64,000 nt of DNA from Streptacidiphilus pinicola. GTDB lineage: Bacteria > Actinomycetota > Actinomycetes > Streptomycetales > Streptomycetaceae. The stretch's first letter is position 1. The number at the start of each line of letters is the position of its first letter. The notes below the pieces were generated by a model. It saw only the letters and a program-made list of their open reading frames with translations. It was not told the DNA's origin and made no database searches. Location of the stretch: contig NZ_QKYN01000110.1 in assembly GCF_003258295.1 (NCBI RefSeq), positions 17,916 through 81,915 on the forward strand, read 5' to 3'. Shown one piece after another: positions 53,950-61,982 of this stretch. The translations under genes were made by a program, and so were the position numbers.

Positions 53950-54423
53950 TCAGTCCCGCCCGGGCGGCTCCGGGGGCGTGTCACCGAGCAGCCACCGCGC
54001 GCCCGGTCCGTGGGTGGCGGCGGTGTCGTCCGGGTTGTAGAGGGCGCACTTCTTCAGGGAGAGGCAGCCGCAGCCGACGCAGCCGCTCAGTTTGCGACGC
54101 AGCAGTTCCAGCTCGGCGATCTGCTCGTCGATCCGCTGCTGCCAGGCGCGGGCGACCGGCGCCCACTGCGTCGCGTTGGGGGCGCGTTCGGTGGGCAGCC
54201 GGGCGAGCGTGTGCCGCGCCTCCTCGAGCGACAGCCCGACGCGCTGCGCGGCCCGCACGAACGCGAGCCGCCGCAGCATCGACCGGTGGTACCGCCGCTG
54301 ACCCCCGGCGGTCCGCTCCGAGGTGATCAGCCCCAGCTCCTCGTAGTACCGCAACGCCGAGGTGGCCAGGCCGCTGCGCCCGGCCAGCTCGCCGATGGTC
54401 AGCCGGTCCGCGGCATGCGGCAT
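53950..54423 (-). CDS. soxR: Redox-sensing MerR-family regulator SoxR
   Basis: 157 residues. The MerR winged helix is TIGELAGRSGLATSALRYYEELGLI and GQRRYHRS. A dimerisation helix leads to the [2Fe-2S] cluster motif C-x2-C-x-C-x5-C (Cys115, 118, 120, 126, in GCVGCGCLSLKKC), the same spacing as in E. coli SoxR. In streptomycetes SoxR responds directly to redox-active compounds. The ATG at 54423 has AGGAG five bases before. Two 20-bp SoxR-type boxes flank the locus: 54449-54468 (its own promoter) and 55033-55052 (transketolase promoter). Confidence 0.95.
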   Translation of the reverse strand: MPHAADRLTIGELAGRSGLATSALRYYEELGLITSERTAGGQRRYHRSMLRRLAFVRAAQRVGLSLEEARHTLARLPTERAPNATQWAPVARAWQQRIDEQIAELELLRRKLSGCVGCGCLSLKKCALYNPDDTAATHGPGARWLLGDTPPEPPGRD

Positions 54424-54448
54424 GAGCACTCCTGGAGATCACCGCTCG

Positions 54449-54468
54449 ACTTCAAGCGTCCTTGAAGT
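54449..54468. promoter_or_regulatory. SoxR box 1, soxR promoter
   Basis: ACTTCAAG, CGTC, CTTGAAGT: perfect 8+4+8 inverted repeat with the geometry of the known SoxR site (CTCAAG-N4-CTTGAG). A TAGGCT -10 on the minus strand at 54472-54477 would place the soxR transcription start inside the box, allowing self-repression. Confidence 0.8.
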
Positions 54469-54478
54469 AGCAGCCTAC

Positions 54479-54826
54479 CTACTGCTCGCCTAGTAGCCGC
54501 TCGGCGAGCCGCAGCGCCTCCTCGACGTTCTCCAGCTCCAGCTCGATCTCCTGCTCGCCGATCCTGACCGTCGCGTGCAGCCTCGACCGTCGGGACCGCA
54601 GGAAGTCGGGCAGCGTGCGGACGGCGGCGGTGAGCACGTTGCTGCCGGCGAGCACGCTCAGCACGTCGACCCCGCCGACCTCACCGGGCGCGGGCGCCAC
54701 CGCTCGGTAGCGCACGTCGACGACCCCCTGGGCCCGCAGCCACGCCCGAAGGCGCGGCAGCTCGGCCGGGTCGGAGAGACCCATCTCGATCTCGCGGAGC
54801 GCGCCGACCGGTCCGTGCGAGTTCAT
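54479..54826 (-). CDS. EACC1-like protein (effector-associated constant component 1)
   Basis: 115 residues. It begins MNSHGPVGALREIEMGL and shows LPRLRAWLRAQG, GEVGGVDVLSVLAGSNVLTAAVRTLPDFLRSRRSRLHATVRIG and LENVEEALRLAERLLGE. This order (short strand, glycine turn, amphipathic helix with LxxFLRSRRS, strand, terminal helix) fits EACC1, a constant partner of effector proteins in actinobacterial NTP-dependent conflict systems. No effector, caspase-like or trypsin-like gene adjoins it; it lies alone between soxR and the transketolase genes. Assignment by pattern only. Confidence 0.6.
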   Translation of the reverse strand: MNSHGPVGALREIEMGLSDPAELPRLRAWLRAQGVVDVRYRAVAPAPGEVGGVDVLSVLAGSNVLTAAVRTLPDFLRSRRSRLHATVRIGEQEIELELENVEEALRLAERLLGEQ

Positions 54827-55029
54827 CAACCCCCCGTTTCCTCGCCGTGCCCAGCCGTCTGGGCAGCGCGAACGACCATACGCGACAGTCGAGTTGTCGG
54901 TGTGCAGTCCGGAGAACCCGGCACGGGCAAGGTAACCGCGCGAACCGGCGGCCAGGTGGCCAGTGCCGGTCCGGCTACGCAACTGTGACACAACCCGCGG
55001 AAGCCGTCGACAGGCCCTCGGTCCGCCGC

Positions 55030-55060
55030 TTGACTTCAAGTCCACTTGAAGTTGCAAGCT
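55030..55060 (+). promoter_or_regulatory. SoxR-controlled promoter of the split transketolase
   Basis: TTGACT (-35), 19-nt spacer, CAAGCT (-10). The spacer is almost filled by the second SoxR box, ACTTCAAG-TCCA-CTTGAAGT at 55033-55052. Over-long 19-nt spacers with SoxR bound between the elements are the hallmark of SoxR/MerR-activated promoters. The -10 ends six bases before the ATG at 55067, so the mRNA would be leaderless. Confidence 0.75.
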
Positions 55061-55066
55061 TCTGCC

Positions 55067-55765
55067 ATGACCTTGACCACGGCGGAAGCCGTCACCTTCC
55101 ATGACCTCTCCGGTCTGATGAGCCGAATGACCGGCGCCGAGAAGCACGGCCCCGCGGCCAGTTCCACCCTGGACGCGCTCTGGGTGCTGTACGACCGGGT
55201 GTTGCGGGTCGGCCCGCTGAGCGTGGAGGCGGCCGACCGGGACCGGTTCCTGCTCTCCAAGGGCCACGGGCCGATGGCCTACTACGCGGTGCTCGCCGCG
55301 AAGGGCTTCATCGACCCCTTCGTGCTGGAAACCTTCGGCCGCTACGACTCGCCGCTCGGCCACCACCCGGACCGCACGCTGGTCCCCGGCGTGGAGATCG
55401 GCAGCGGGTCGCTCGGCCACGGCCTGCCGCTCGGCGTCGGCACCGCGCTGGGCCTGCGGGCGCAGGGGCTGCTCGACCCGGCCGTGTGGGTGCTGATCGG
55501 TGACGCCGAGCTGGACGAGGGCAGCAACCACGAGGCGCTCGCCTACGCCGGCTCGACCGGCCTGGACCGCCTGCACGCCGTGGTCGTCGACAACCAGTCC
55601 GCCACCCACGGCTGGCCCGGCGGCATCGCCTCCCGCTTCACCGCCAACGGCTGGTCCGCCGTCACCGTCGACGGCCGTGACCACGACGCGCTGTACGAGG
55701 CGTACACCCAGCCGCACCAAGGACGGCCGCACGCCGTCGTCGCCGTCGTCGAGCCAAAGAACTGA
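55067..55765 (+). CDS. Transketolase, N-terminal (thiamine-diphosphate-binding) subunit
   Basis: 232 residues. Pattern of the N-terminal half of transketolase: RFLLSKGHGPMAYYAVLA, PLGHHPDR, GSGSLGHGLPLGVGTALGLR, and the ThDP/Mg motif GDAELDEGSNHEAL. The ATG at 55067 is six bases past a -10 box and has no ribosome site, so a leaderless start; an in-frame TTG seven codons upstream lies inside the promoter. The second subunit follows 16 nt later. Together they would move two-carbon units between sugar phosphates. A SoxR box controls the promoter. Confidence 0.88.
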   Translation: MTLTTAEAVTFHDLSGLMSRMTGAEKHGPAASSTLDALWVLYDRVLRVGPLSVEAADRDRFLLSKGHGPMAYYAVLAAKGFIDPFVLETFGRYDSPLGHHPDRTLVPGVEIGSGSLGHGLPLGVGTALGLRAQGLLDPAVWVLIGDAELDEGSNHEALAYAGSTGLDRLHAVVVDNQSATHGWPGGIASRFTANGWSAVTVDGRDHDALYEAYTQPHQGRPHAVVAVVEPKN

Positions 55766-55781
55766 CCGGGGGAGCACCACC

Positions 55782-56702
55782 ATGAGCACCGCCACGACCA
55801 CCATGACCATGCGCGACCGTTTCATCTCCACCGCGAGCACCCTGCTCGACGAGGACCCGCGCCTCGCCGTCGTGCTCGCCGACATCTCCGCCTCCGGATT
55901 CGAGGACGCCGCTGCGGCCCACCCCGACCGGGTCGTCAATGTCGGGATCCGCGAGCAGCTGCTGATCGGCGCCACCGGCGGGCTCGCGCTCACCGGCCTG
56001 CGGCCGATCGCGCACACCTTCGGATCCTTCCTCGTCGAGCGGCCCTTCGAGCAGGTCAAGCTGGACCTCGGCCACCAGGGGGTCGGCGCGGTGCTGGTGA
56101 GCGCCCTCGGCTCCTACGACTGGCCGGCGGGCGGGCGCACCCACATGTCCCCGGGCGACGTGGCCCTGCTGGACACCCTCCCGGGCTGGACCGTCCACGT
56201 CCCCGGCCACGTGGACGAGGCCGAACTGCTGCTGCGCGACGCGGCGGCGAGCGACGGCCTGGTCTACGTGCGCCTCTCGCTGCAGACCAACGCCGCGGCC
56301 CGACCAGTCACCCCCGGCCGCTTCCTGACGGTTTGTGAGGGACGCGGCGGCCCCGTCGTCGTCGCCGTCGGACCGGTCCTCGACGACGTCCTCGCCGCGG
56401 TCGAGGGCCTGGACGCCACCGTCCTCTACGCCTCGACGATCCGCCCCTTCGACACCGTGGCCCTGCGCGCCGCCCTCGCGGACCGCGCGAGCGCCGACGT
56501 CGTCCTGGTCGAGCCCTACCTCGCCGGCACCTCCACCCCGTTCGTGGCCGAGGCCCTCAGCGACCGCCCGCACCGCGTGTTCGCCCTCGGCGTCTCCCGC
56601 GAGGAACTGCGCCACTACGGCACGATGGAGCAGCACATCGCCGCCCACGGCCTCGACGCCCGCTCCCTGCGGGCCCGGATCGCAACCTGGTCGGGCCGCT
56701 AG
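55782..56702 (+). CDS. Transketolase, C-terminal (pyrimidine-binding) subunit
   Basis: 306 residues. The pyrimidine domain has VVNVGIREQLLIGATGGLALTG with the conserved Glu of REQ, RPIAHTFGSFLVERPFEQVKLDLGHQ and GSYDWPAGGRTHMSPGDVALL; the C-terminal transketolase domain follows (VVVAVGPVLDDVLAAVEG, TIRPFDTVALRAAL). GGGGGAG precedes the ATG. The split arrangement is that of 1-deoxyxylulose-5-phosphate synthase-like or class III transketolases used in secondary metabolism; the exact sugar substrate is uncertain. Confidence 0.87.
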   Translation: MSTATTTMTMRDRFISTASTLLDEDPRLAVVLADISASGFEDAAAAHPDRVVNVGIREQLLIGATGGLALTGLRPIAHTFGSFLVERPFEQVKLDLGHQGVGAVLVSALGSYDWPAGGRTHMSPGDVALLDTLPGWTVHVPGHVDEAELLLRDAAASDGLVYVRLSLQTNAAARPVTPGRFLTVCEGRGGPVVVAVGPVLDDVLAAVEGLDATVLYASTIRPFDTVALRAALADRASADVVLVEPYLAGTSTPFVAEALSDRPHRVFALGVSREELRHYGTMEQHIAAHGLDARSLRARIATWSGR

Positions 56703-56794
56703 TCCCCGCCGCTCACACCCGCCGCGCTCCCGCCGCTCCCTGCGGCGGTCGAGGAGATGCCGCGTCAGCGGGCCCCGCCGGGCGAGTCCCGGCG

Positions 56795-58333
56795 TCAGCG
56801 GGCGCGGCGGGCGAGGAGGAGCCAGACCAGGGACGCCGCCGCGACCAGGAGGCCGCCGGAGAGGAGCGCGGCCACGTTGAGGCCGTGGACGAAGGAGTCC
56901 TGCGCGGCGCGCAGGAGCGCCTGGCCTGCGTCGGACGGCAGTGCGTGGGCGGACTCGACCGCGCCGCCGAGGGAGTCGCGGGCGGCGTCGGGGGCGCCGG
57001 CCGGGAGACCGGAGCGGTAGAGGGCCGTGGTCACCGTGCCGACGAGGGCGATGCCGAGGGCCGTGCCGAGCTCGTACGCGGTCTCCGAGACGGCCGAGGC
57101 CGCGCCGGACTTCGAGGCCGGGGCCGCGTCGAGGACCATCGTCGTGGAGAGGGCGTAGACGACGCCCTCGACCATGCCGATCGCCGCGAACGCGACACCG
57201 ATCACCAGGTACGGGGTCGCCGCGTCGAGCCAGCCCAGCACGCCGATGCCGAGACCCATCGCCAGCAGCGAGGCGGCCAGGGCGCGGCGGTGGCCCGCGC
57301 GGCGGGCGAACCAGGCGGCGCCGAGCGCGCCGAGGGTCGACCCGGCGAAGGCGGGCATGTCCGCGAGTCCGGCGACCAACGGCGAGTAGCCGCGCACCAA
57401 CTGGAAGTACTGCGCCATGAAGAAGACGACGCCGGAGAGCCCGATCAGGGCGATCAGCGCGGCCACCACGGCGGCCGTGAACCGGCGGTCGGTGAAGAGC
57501 CGGACGTCCAGCAGCGGGACCGGCAGCCGCAGCTGACGGCGCCAGAACCCGGTGAGACACAGGACGCCGAGCACGCCGGCGGCCCAGACGTCCGGGCGGG
57601 CCAGGCCCTCGACCGCGCCCTCCTTGACGGCGTAGACGGCGCCGATGACGCCGACCAGCGACAGGCCCACGCTCGGCAGGTCCCACGCACCCGGCTTCGG
57701 GTCACGGGACTCGGGCAGCAGGCGCGCGCCGAGCACCAGCAGGACCAGCACCAGCGGCACGTTGATCAGGAAGACCGAACCCCACCAGAAGTGCTCCAGC
57801 AGCACGCCGCCCAGCAGCGGCCCGCCGGCGGCGCCGGCGGTGGCGGCCGCGCCCCAGACGCCGATGGCGCGGGCGCGCTCGCGGTCGTCGGGGAAGAGCG
57901 TGCGGATCAGCGACAGGGTCGACGGCATGATCGTCGCACCCGCGACGCCCAGCAGGGCGCGGGCCGCGATCAGCCAGCCGGCGCTCGGGGCGTACGCGGC
58001 GAGCAGCGACGCGGCGCCGAAGGCCGCGGCGCCGAGCAGCAGCACGCGGCGTCGGCCGACGCGGTCGCTGAGCGAGCCCATGCTGACCAGCAGGCCGGCG
58101 ATGACGAAGGAGTAGCTGTCGCCGATCCAGAGCAGCTGCGGCGCGGAGGGGGCGAGGCTCTCGCTGATGAAGGGCAGCGCCAGGACGAGCACCGTCGCGT
58201 CGACGGCCACCAGCAGTACGGCGAGGACGAGGACCGCGAGGGCGGTCCAGCGGGTGCGCGAGCCGTCGGGCGCACCCGGGCTGTTATATCGGTAGGCGGA
58301 GGTGGTCTGCGGCACGGTCATGTCCGTGGTCAT
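56795..58333 (-). CDS. DHA2-family MFS efflux transporter (QacA/SmvA-like)
   Basis: 512 residues, 14 membrane segments. Seen: VDATVLVLALPFISESLAPS, motif A GSLSDRVGRRRVLLLG, motif C GVWGAAATAGAAGGPLLGGVLLEHFWWGSVF. It pumps cationic or lipophilic drugs with proton antiport. Same strand and 78 nt after a TetR gene, whose operator at 58977-58994 would control both. The space 56703-56794 holds only GC-rich hairpins. Confidence 0.9.
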   Translation of the reverse strand: MTTDMTVPQTTSAYRYNSPGAPDGSRTRWTALAVLVLAVLLVAVDATVLVLALPFISESLAPSAPQLLWIGDSYSFVIAGLLVSMGSLSDRVGRRRVLLLGAAAFGAASLLAAYAPSAGWLIAARALLGVAGATIMPSTLSLIRTLFPDDRERARAIGVWGAAATAGAAGGPLLGGVLLEHFWWGSVFLINVPLVLVLLVLGARLLPESRDPKPGAWDLPSVGLSLVGVIGAVYAVKEGAVEGLARPDVWAAGVLGVLCLTGFWRRQLRLPVPLLDVRLFTDRRFTAAVVAALIALIGLSGVVFFMAQYFQLVRGYSPLVAGLADMPAFAGSTLGALGAAWFARRAGHRRALAASLLAMGLGIGVLGWLDAATPYLVIGVAFAAIGMVEGVVYALSTTMVLDAAPASKSGAASAVSETAYELGTALGIALVGTVTTALYRSGLPAGAPDAARDSLGGAVESAHALPSDAGQALLRAAQDSFVHGLNVAALLSGGLLVAAASLVWLLLARRAR

Positions 58334-58411
58334 CGGTCGACTCTCAGTCTTCGGCCGTGGTCCGGCGGCCTGGTGGCAGGTGGGTGGAGGCAGGTGGTGG
58401 TGCGGGCGGCG

Positions 58412-58957
58412 TCAGTCCCTGCGGACCGCGCCGCCGAGGAAGAGCTCGGTCAGCGCCCGGTTGCTGTCGCGGTGGGCGAGGCGGCCGTCCTGGACGGCCC
58501 AGCCGACACCGGCCAGCAGGTCGAAGAAGGCCTCGCTGAGCCAGGAGGCGGGCAGCTCGATGCGGAACGCCCCCGACTGCTGGCCGCGCAGGAAGAGCGC
58601 GGCCACCCGCGCGTCGAGCCGGTCCCAGGCGTCGGTGATCGCGTCGTCGTCGAAGAGCCGGCTCTCGCCGGAGATGAACGCGACGAGCTGGGCGTGCGGG
58701 ATGACGGCGTCCGCGAGGCGGCGCACCGCCTCGACCGGGTCGCCCTCGTCGACCGCCGCCTCGTTCAGCGCCGACTCCATACGCTCCAGTGCCAGCGTGC
58801 CGATCTCGTGGAACAGCGCCTCGCGGCCGGGGAAGAGCCGGTGCAGCGTCGCCCGGCTGATCCCGGCGGCGCGCGCGATCTCGTCCATCGCCGCCGTGGG
58901 CTGCCGGGAGAGCAGCCCGACGGCGGAGAGGAGGACGGATTCGCGATCGGTGGCCAT
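58412..58957 (-). CDS. TetR-family repressor of the adjacent efflux pump
   Basis: 181 residues. The helix-turn-helix is AMDEIARAAGISRATLHRLFPGREALFHEIG; the rest is the variable ligand domain (LLAGVGWAVQDGRLAHRDSNRALTELFLGG). A longer frame with TTG start exists, but the ATG at 58957 lies about ten bases past a -10 box and no ribosome site is seen, so a leaderless start is likely. The promoter overlaps an 18-bp inverted repeat. It probably represses itself and the MFS gene until the drug binds. Confidence 0.88.
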   Translation of the reverse strand: MATDRESVLLSAVGLLSRQPTAAMDEIARAAGISRATLHRLFPGREALFHEIGTLALERMESALNEAAVDEGDPVEAVRRLADAVIPHAQLVAFISGESRLFDDDAITDAWDRLDARVAALFLRGQQSGAFRIELPASWLSEAFFDLLAGVGWAVQDGRLAHRDSNRALTELFLGGAVRRD

Positions 58958-58966
58958 GGAGCAATG

Positions 58967-58995
58967 ATATATCAAGTGAGACAGTCATGTCTCAA
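58967..58995 (-). promoter_or_regulatory. Promoter of the tetR-MFS operon
   Basis: On the minus strand TTGAGA, 17-nt spacer, ATATAT; the -10 lies in a TGATATATCA palindrome. The TetR operator covers the -35 and most of the spacer. Confidence 0.65.
58977..58994. promoter_or_regulatory. TetR operator
   Basis: TGAGACA, GTCA, TGTCTCA: perfect 7+4+7 inverted repeat within the tetR promoter, 20-37 nt before the start codon. Confidence 0.75.
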
Positions 58996-59111
58996 GAGAT
59001 CGACGAACGTCTTGCCGGCCCAGGGTCCGCTAGCCTTTCCCCCGCAGTCGAAGCCAGTCGAAATTCACTGGGGGACGGGGTCACGGGGCGTTGATACCGA
59101 CGAGGGGCGGC

Positions 59112-61625
59112 GTGGAGCTGCCCACGCCCGGGCCGGGGGCCGACAGGCTCATGCCCGTCGGCACGCCGACGGGCCCACGGGTGCGCCGACCGCAGGACCT
59201 GATGCGCTTCCTACTCGGCGCGGTCGGCCTCGCCCTCGTCCTCGGCATCGCCTGGTTCGCGCAGTCCACCACCTCCGGCGTCGAGCAGGACGTCTCCCAC
59301 GGCTCGGCCAGCGCCTCCGGGCTGCTGATCGATCTCACCGGGTTCGTCGCGAGCTGCGCCGTGCTGGTCGTGCCCGCCGCGTTCGCCGTGGAGCGGCTGG
59401 TGCGACGCGACGGGCTGCGGGTCGCCGTCGCCGTGCTGGCGGCGGTCCTGGCCAACGGCGTCGCGCAACTGACCACCGTGTGGGTCGCCGGCTCCGGCAG
59501 TCCGGCGATCCGCGAGGCCCTGACCCAGCCCGCACCTGGCGGCGGCACCACGGCGGCCGTGCACGGCTACCTGGCGCCGGTGGCCGCCTACGTGACCTAC
59601 ATGACGGCCGCCGGGATGGGGCGCAAGCCCCGGCTGCGGGCCGCTGCCTGGGCCGCGGTGCTGCTGGAGGCGTTCGCCCTGCTGCTCGGCGGCTACGGCA
59701 CGCTCTTCTCTCTCCTGGTCACGCTGCTGATCGGCGCGACCGTCGCCTGGGGCACCGCCTACGCGATCGGCTCGCCCCACGTCGTGCCCAGCGGCACCGC
59801 CCTCTTCGCCGGCCTGCGCCGGGTCGGCTTCGCGCCCGTCGCCGTCCAGAGCCTCGACTCGGCCGGTGCGGAGAGCACCGACCCCGGTCAGGGACGGCGC
59901 TGCCTCGTCATCGTGGAGAGCGGCCCACCGCTCGACGTCACCGTGATCGACCGGCAGCAGCAGGCGAACGGCTTCTTCCACCGCGCCTGGCGCCGCCTGC
60001 AGTTGCGCGGCATCACCGAGCGGCGCAGCCTCGTCTCGCTGCGCGAGGCGCTCGCCCAGGAGGCGCTGCTCGCCTACGCGGCGACCGCCGCCGGAGCGCG
60101 GGTGCCCGCGCTGCTCGCCGCCTCCGAGCTGGACCCGGACGCGGCCGTGCTGGTCTACGAGCACGTCGGCGGCCGCACCCTGGACGCGTTCGCGGACGAC
60201 GAGATCACCGACGACCTGCTCGACGCCACCTGGGAACAGGTGCGGGCGCTGCAGACGCGACGGATCGCGCACCGGCGGCTGACCGGCGACGTGCTGCTGG
60301 TGGACGACGACGGCCGGGTCCACCTGACCGATCTGCACGGCGGCGAGATCGCGGCCGGGGACCTGCTGCTGCGTCTGGACGCCGCCCAGTTGCTCACCAC
60401 GCTCGCCCTGCGCGTGGGACCGGAACGCTCGGTCGCGGCGGCGGTGCGCGTCGTCGGCCCCGACACCGTCGCGGACAGCCTCCCGCTGCTCCAGCCCGTC
60501 GCCCTCAGCCGACCGACCCGCGCCGCGCTGCGCCGCCTCGCCAAGGAGCGGGCCCAGCGGCTGCGGGAGGCGGAACGGCTACGTGAGGCGGAACGGCCGC
60601 GCGAGGCGGAACCGGAGCAGCGGCCCCCGGACGACGACCTGCTCACCCGCATCCGCGAGGAGATCCTCCGGATCCGGCCCCAGGCGCCGGTCGCCCCCGC
60701 CCGGCTGGAACGCCTGCGCCCCCGGACGCTGATCGCCCTCGTCGCCGGCTGCCTCGCCGGCTACTACCTGCTCTCCCAGCTCGCCGACGTCGACCTCGGC
60801 GCCCTGGTCCGCGAGGCGCACGGCAGCTGGGCCCTGGTGGCGCTCGCCTGCTCCGCGCTCACCTACGTGGCCGCGGCGATGAGCCTGCTCGGCTTCGTCC
60901 CGGAGGACGTGCCCTTCTGGCGGACGGTGCTGGCCCAGCTCGCCGCGTCGTTCCTGGTCACCCCGGCGGCGGTCGGCGGCATCGCGCTCAACACCCGCTA
61001 TCTGCAGCGCCATCAGGTGCGCCCGGGGCTGGCGGTGTCCAGCGTCGGCGCCTCCCAGCTGGCCACCGGCGTGGGCCACGTCCTGCTGCTGCTCGGCTTC
61101 GGCTATCTGACGGGCGCCCAGGACGGGGTGACCGTCTCCGACTCCCGCTCGGTGCTGATCATTGTCGTCGCCGCGGGCGCGCTCGTCGGCGTGATCGCCG
61201 CGGTGCCGCGGCTGCGGCGCCTCGTCCTGCGTCGCGTCCGCCCGCTCTTCGCGGGCGTGCTGCCGCGCATGCTGGATCTGGCCCAGCGGCCCAGCAAGCT
61301 GCTGACCGGCGTCGGCGGCATCCTGCTGCTGAACCTCGCCTTCATCGCCTGCCTCGACGCCTCGATCCGCGCCTTCGGCCACTCACTGAGCTTCCCCGCC
61401 GTCGCCGTCGTCTTCCTGGTCGGCACCGCCGTCGGCTCGGCCACCCCGACGCCGGGCGGCGTCGGCGGCATCGAAACGGTCCTCTCCACCGCCCTCACCC
61501 TGGCCGGACTCCCCAGCCAGGTGGCCTTCTCCTCGGTCCTCCTCTACCGCCTGCTCACCTTCTGGCTCCCCGTCCTCCCGGGCTGGGCCGCCTTCACCCA
61601 CCTCTCCCGCCGCCGGCTCATCTAA
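59112..61625 (+). CDS. YbhN/LPG-synthase-type membrane protein fused to a kinase-like region
   Basis: About 837 residues. The first 200 contain five or six hydrophobic segments; residues about 215-470 form a soluble, degenerate kinase-like region (CLVIVESGPPLDVTVIDRQQQ, VLVYEHVGGRTLDAFAD, RIAHRRLTGDVLLVDDDGRVHLTDLHGG, the latter like a kinase catalytic/DFG loop); an LREAER repeat (three 18-nt units at 60561-60614) follows; the C-terminal half is the lysylphosphatidylglycerol synthase/YbhN transmembrane domain (AAVGGIALNTRYLQRH, GSATPTPGGVGGIETVLST). GTG at 59112 has GAGGGG upstream; TTG at 59091 is the alternative. Lipid flipping or modification is inferred. Confidence 0.83.
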   Translation: MELPTPGPGADRLMPVGTPTGPRVRRPQDLMRFLLGAVGLALVLGIAWFAQSTTSGVEQDVSHGSASASGLLIDLTGFVASCAVLVVPAAFAVERLVRRDGLRVAVAVLAAVLANGVAQLTTVWVAGSGSPAIREALTQPAPGGGTTAAVHGYLAPVAAYVTYMTAAGMGRKPRLRAAAWAAVLLEAFALLLGGYGTLFSLLVTLLIGATVAWGTAYAIGSPHVVPSGTALFAGLRRVGFAPVAVQSLDSAGAESTDPGQGRRCLVIVESGPPLDVTVIDRQQQANGFFHRAWRRLQLRGITERRSLVSLREALAQEALLAYAATAAGARVPALLAASELDPDAAVLVYEHVGGRTLDAFADDEITDDLLDATWEQVRALQTRRIAHRRLTGDVLLVDDDGRVHLTDLHGGEIAAGDLLLRLDAAQLLTTLALRVGPERSVAAAVRVVGPDTVADSLPLLQPVALSRPTRAALRRLAKERAQRLREAERLREAERPREAEPEQRPPDDDLLTRIREEILRIRPQAPVAPARLERLRPRTLIALVAGCLAGYYLLSQLADVDLGALVREAHGSWALVALACSALTYVAAAMSLLGFVPEDVPFWRTVLAQLAASFLVTPAAVGGIALNTRYLQRHQVRPGLAVSSVGASQLATGVGHVLLLLGFGYLTGAQDGVTVSDSRSVLIIVVAAGALVGVIAAVPRLRRLVLRRVRPLFAGVLPRMLDLAQRPSKLLTGVGGILLLNLAFIACLDASIRAFGHSLSFPAVAVVFLVGTAVGSATPTPGGVGGIETVLSTALTLAGLPSQVAFSSVLLYRLLTFWLPVLPGWAAFTHLSRRRLI

Positions 61626-61743
61626 GGCGGACCCCGGCGGAGCCGGGGCCCCGGGGAGACGGCCGAGGTGCGCCTGGCTCCTCCCGGAGCCTGAACAGTG
61701 GTGGCGGCGGTTGGGCGGTACGTCACCGAGTAACCGGAGGATG

Positions 61744-61763
61744 CCCCCGGCTTCAGCAGGGGG
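61744..61763. repeat. Left-end hairpin of the TnpB element
   Basis: CCCCC/GGGGG outer stem, a G-A mismatch, inner GC/GC pair and TTCA loop. It resembles subterminal hairpins recognised by Y1 transposases and contains the stop codon of the RHH gene. Confidence 0.7.
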
Positions 61764-61962
61764 AGGAATCCGGCTTCCCGCGTAGCGGGTCAGGGGCAGT
61801 CGTATCGCCGCCAAGGCGATCCGGTGTCTCGGGAGCGACGGTGGTGAGAGCGACCTCAAGCAGGTGCAGGATCTCAGAGTTGATGGACCGCCGGTCGTGA
61901 GCGGCTTGGGCTGTCAGTCGTGTGTGCAAGTCTTCGGGGAGCCTGAGCGCGAAACGGATCAT
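61753..61962 (-). CDS. Arc-type ribbon-helix-helix DNA-binding protein
   Basis: 69 residues. The Arc/MetJ fold is visible: strand IRFALRLPEDLH, helix RLTAQAAHDRR, turn SINSEI, helix LHLLEVALTTVA. A disordered acidic/Pro tail follows. Its stop codon lies in the left-end hairpin, so it is a passenger of the TnpB element. It has no ribosome site; its ATG forms one arm of the inverted repeat shared with tnpB. It may repress both genes. Such RHH genes accompany TnpB elements in other streptomycetes (from general knowledge). Confidence 0.8.
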   Translation of the reverse strand: MIRFALRLPEDLHTRLTAQAAHDRRSINSEILHLLEVALTTVAPETPDRLGGDTTAPDPLRGKPDSSPC

Positions 61963-61982
61963 GATGCTATGGTGACATCATG
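61960..61982. promoter_or_regulatory. Inverted repeat whose arms contain both start codons
   Basis: CATGATG, nine bases, CATCATG. The left arm holds the RHH start (minus ATG 61962-61960) and the right arm the tnpB start (ATG 61980-61982). It is a likely binding site for the RHH dimer of dimers. Confidence 0.65.

Noticed and set aside
56885..60586. 1233-residue plus-strand frame
   Set aside because: It runs antisense to the MFS and TetR genes and out of frame with the YbhN gene; Arg/Gly-rich composition, no domain.
61960..61982. Attachment site (att) candidate
   Set aside because: The repeat lies inside the TnpB element between two genes, not at a junction, and there is no integrase or tRNA nearby.
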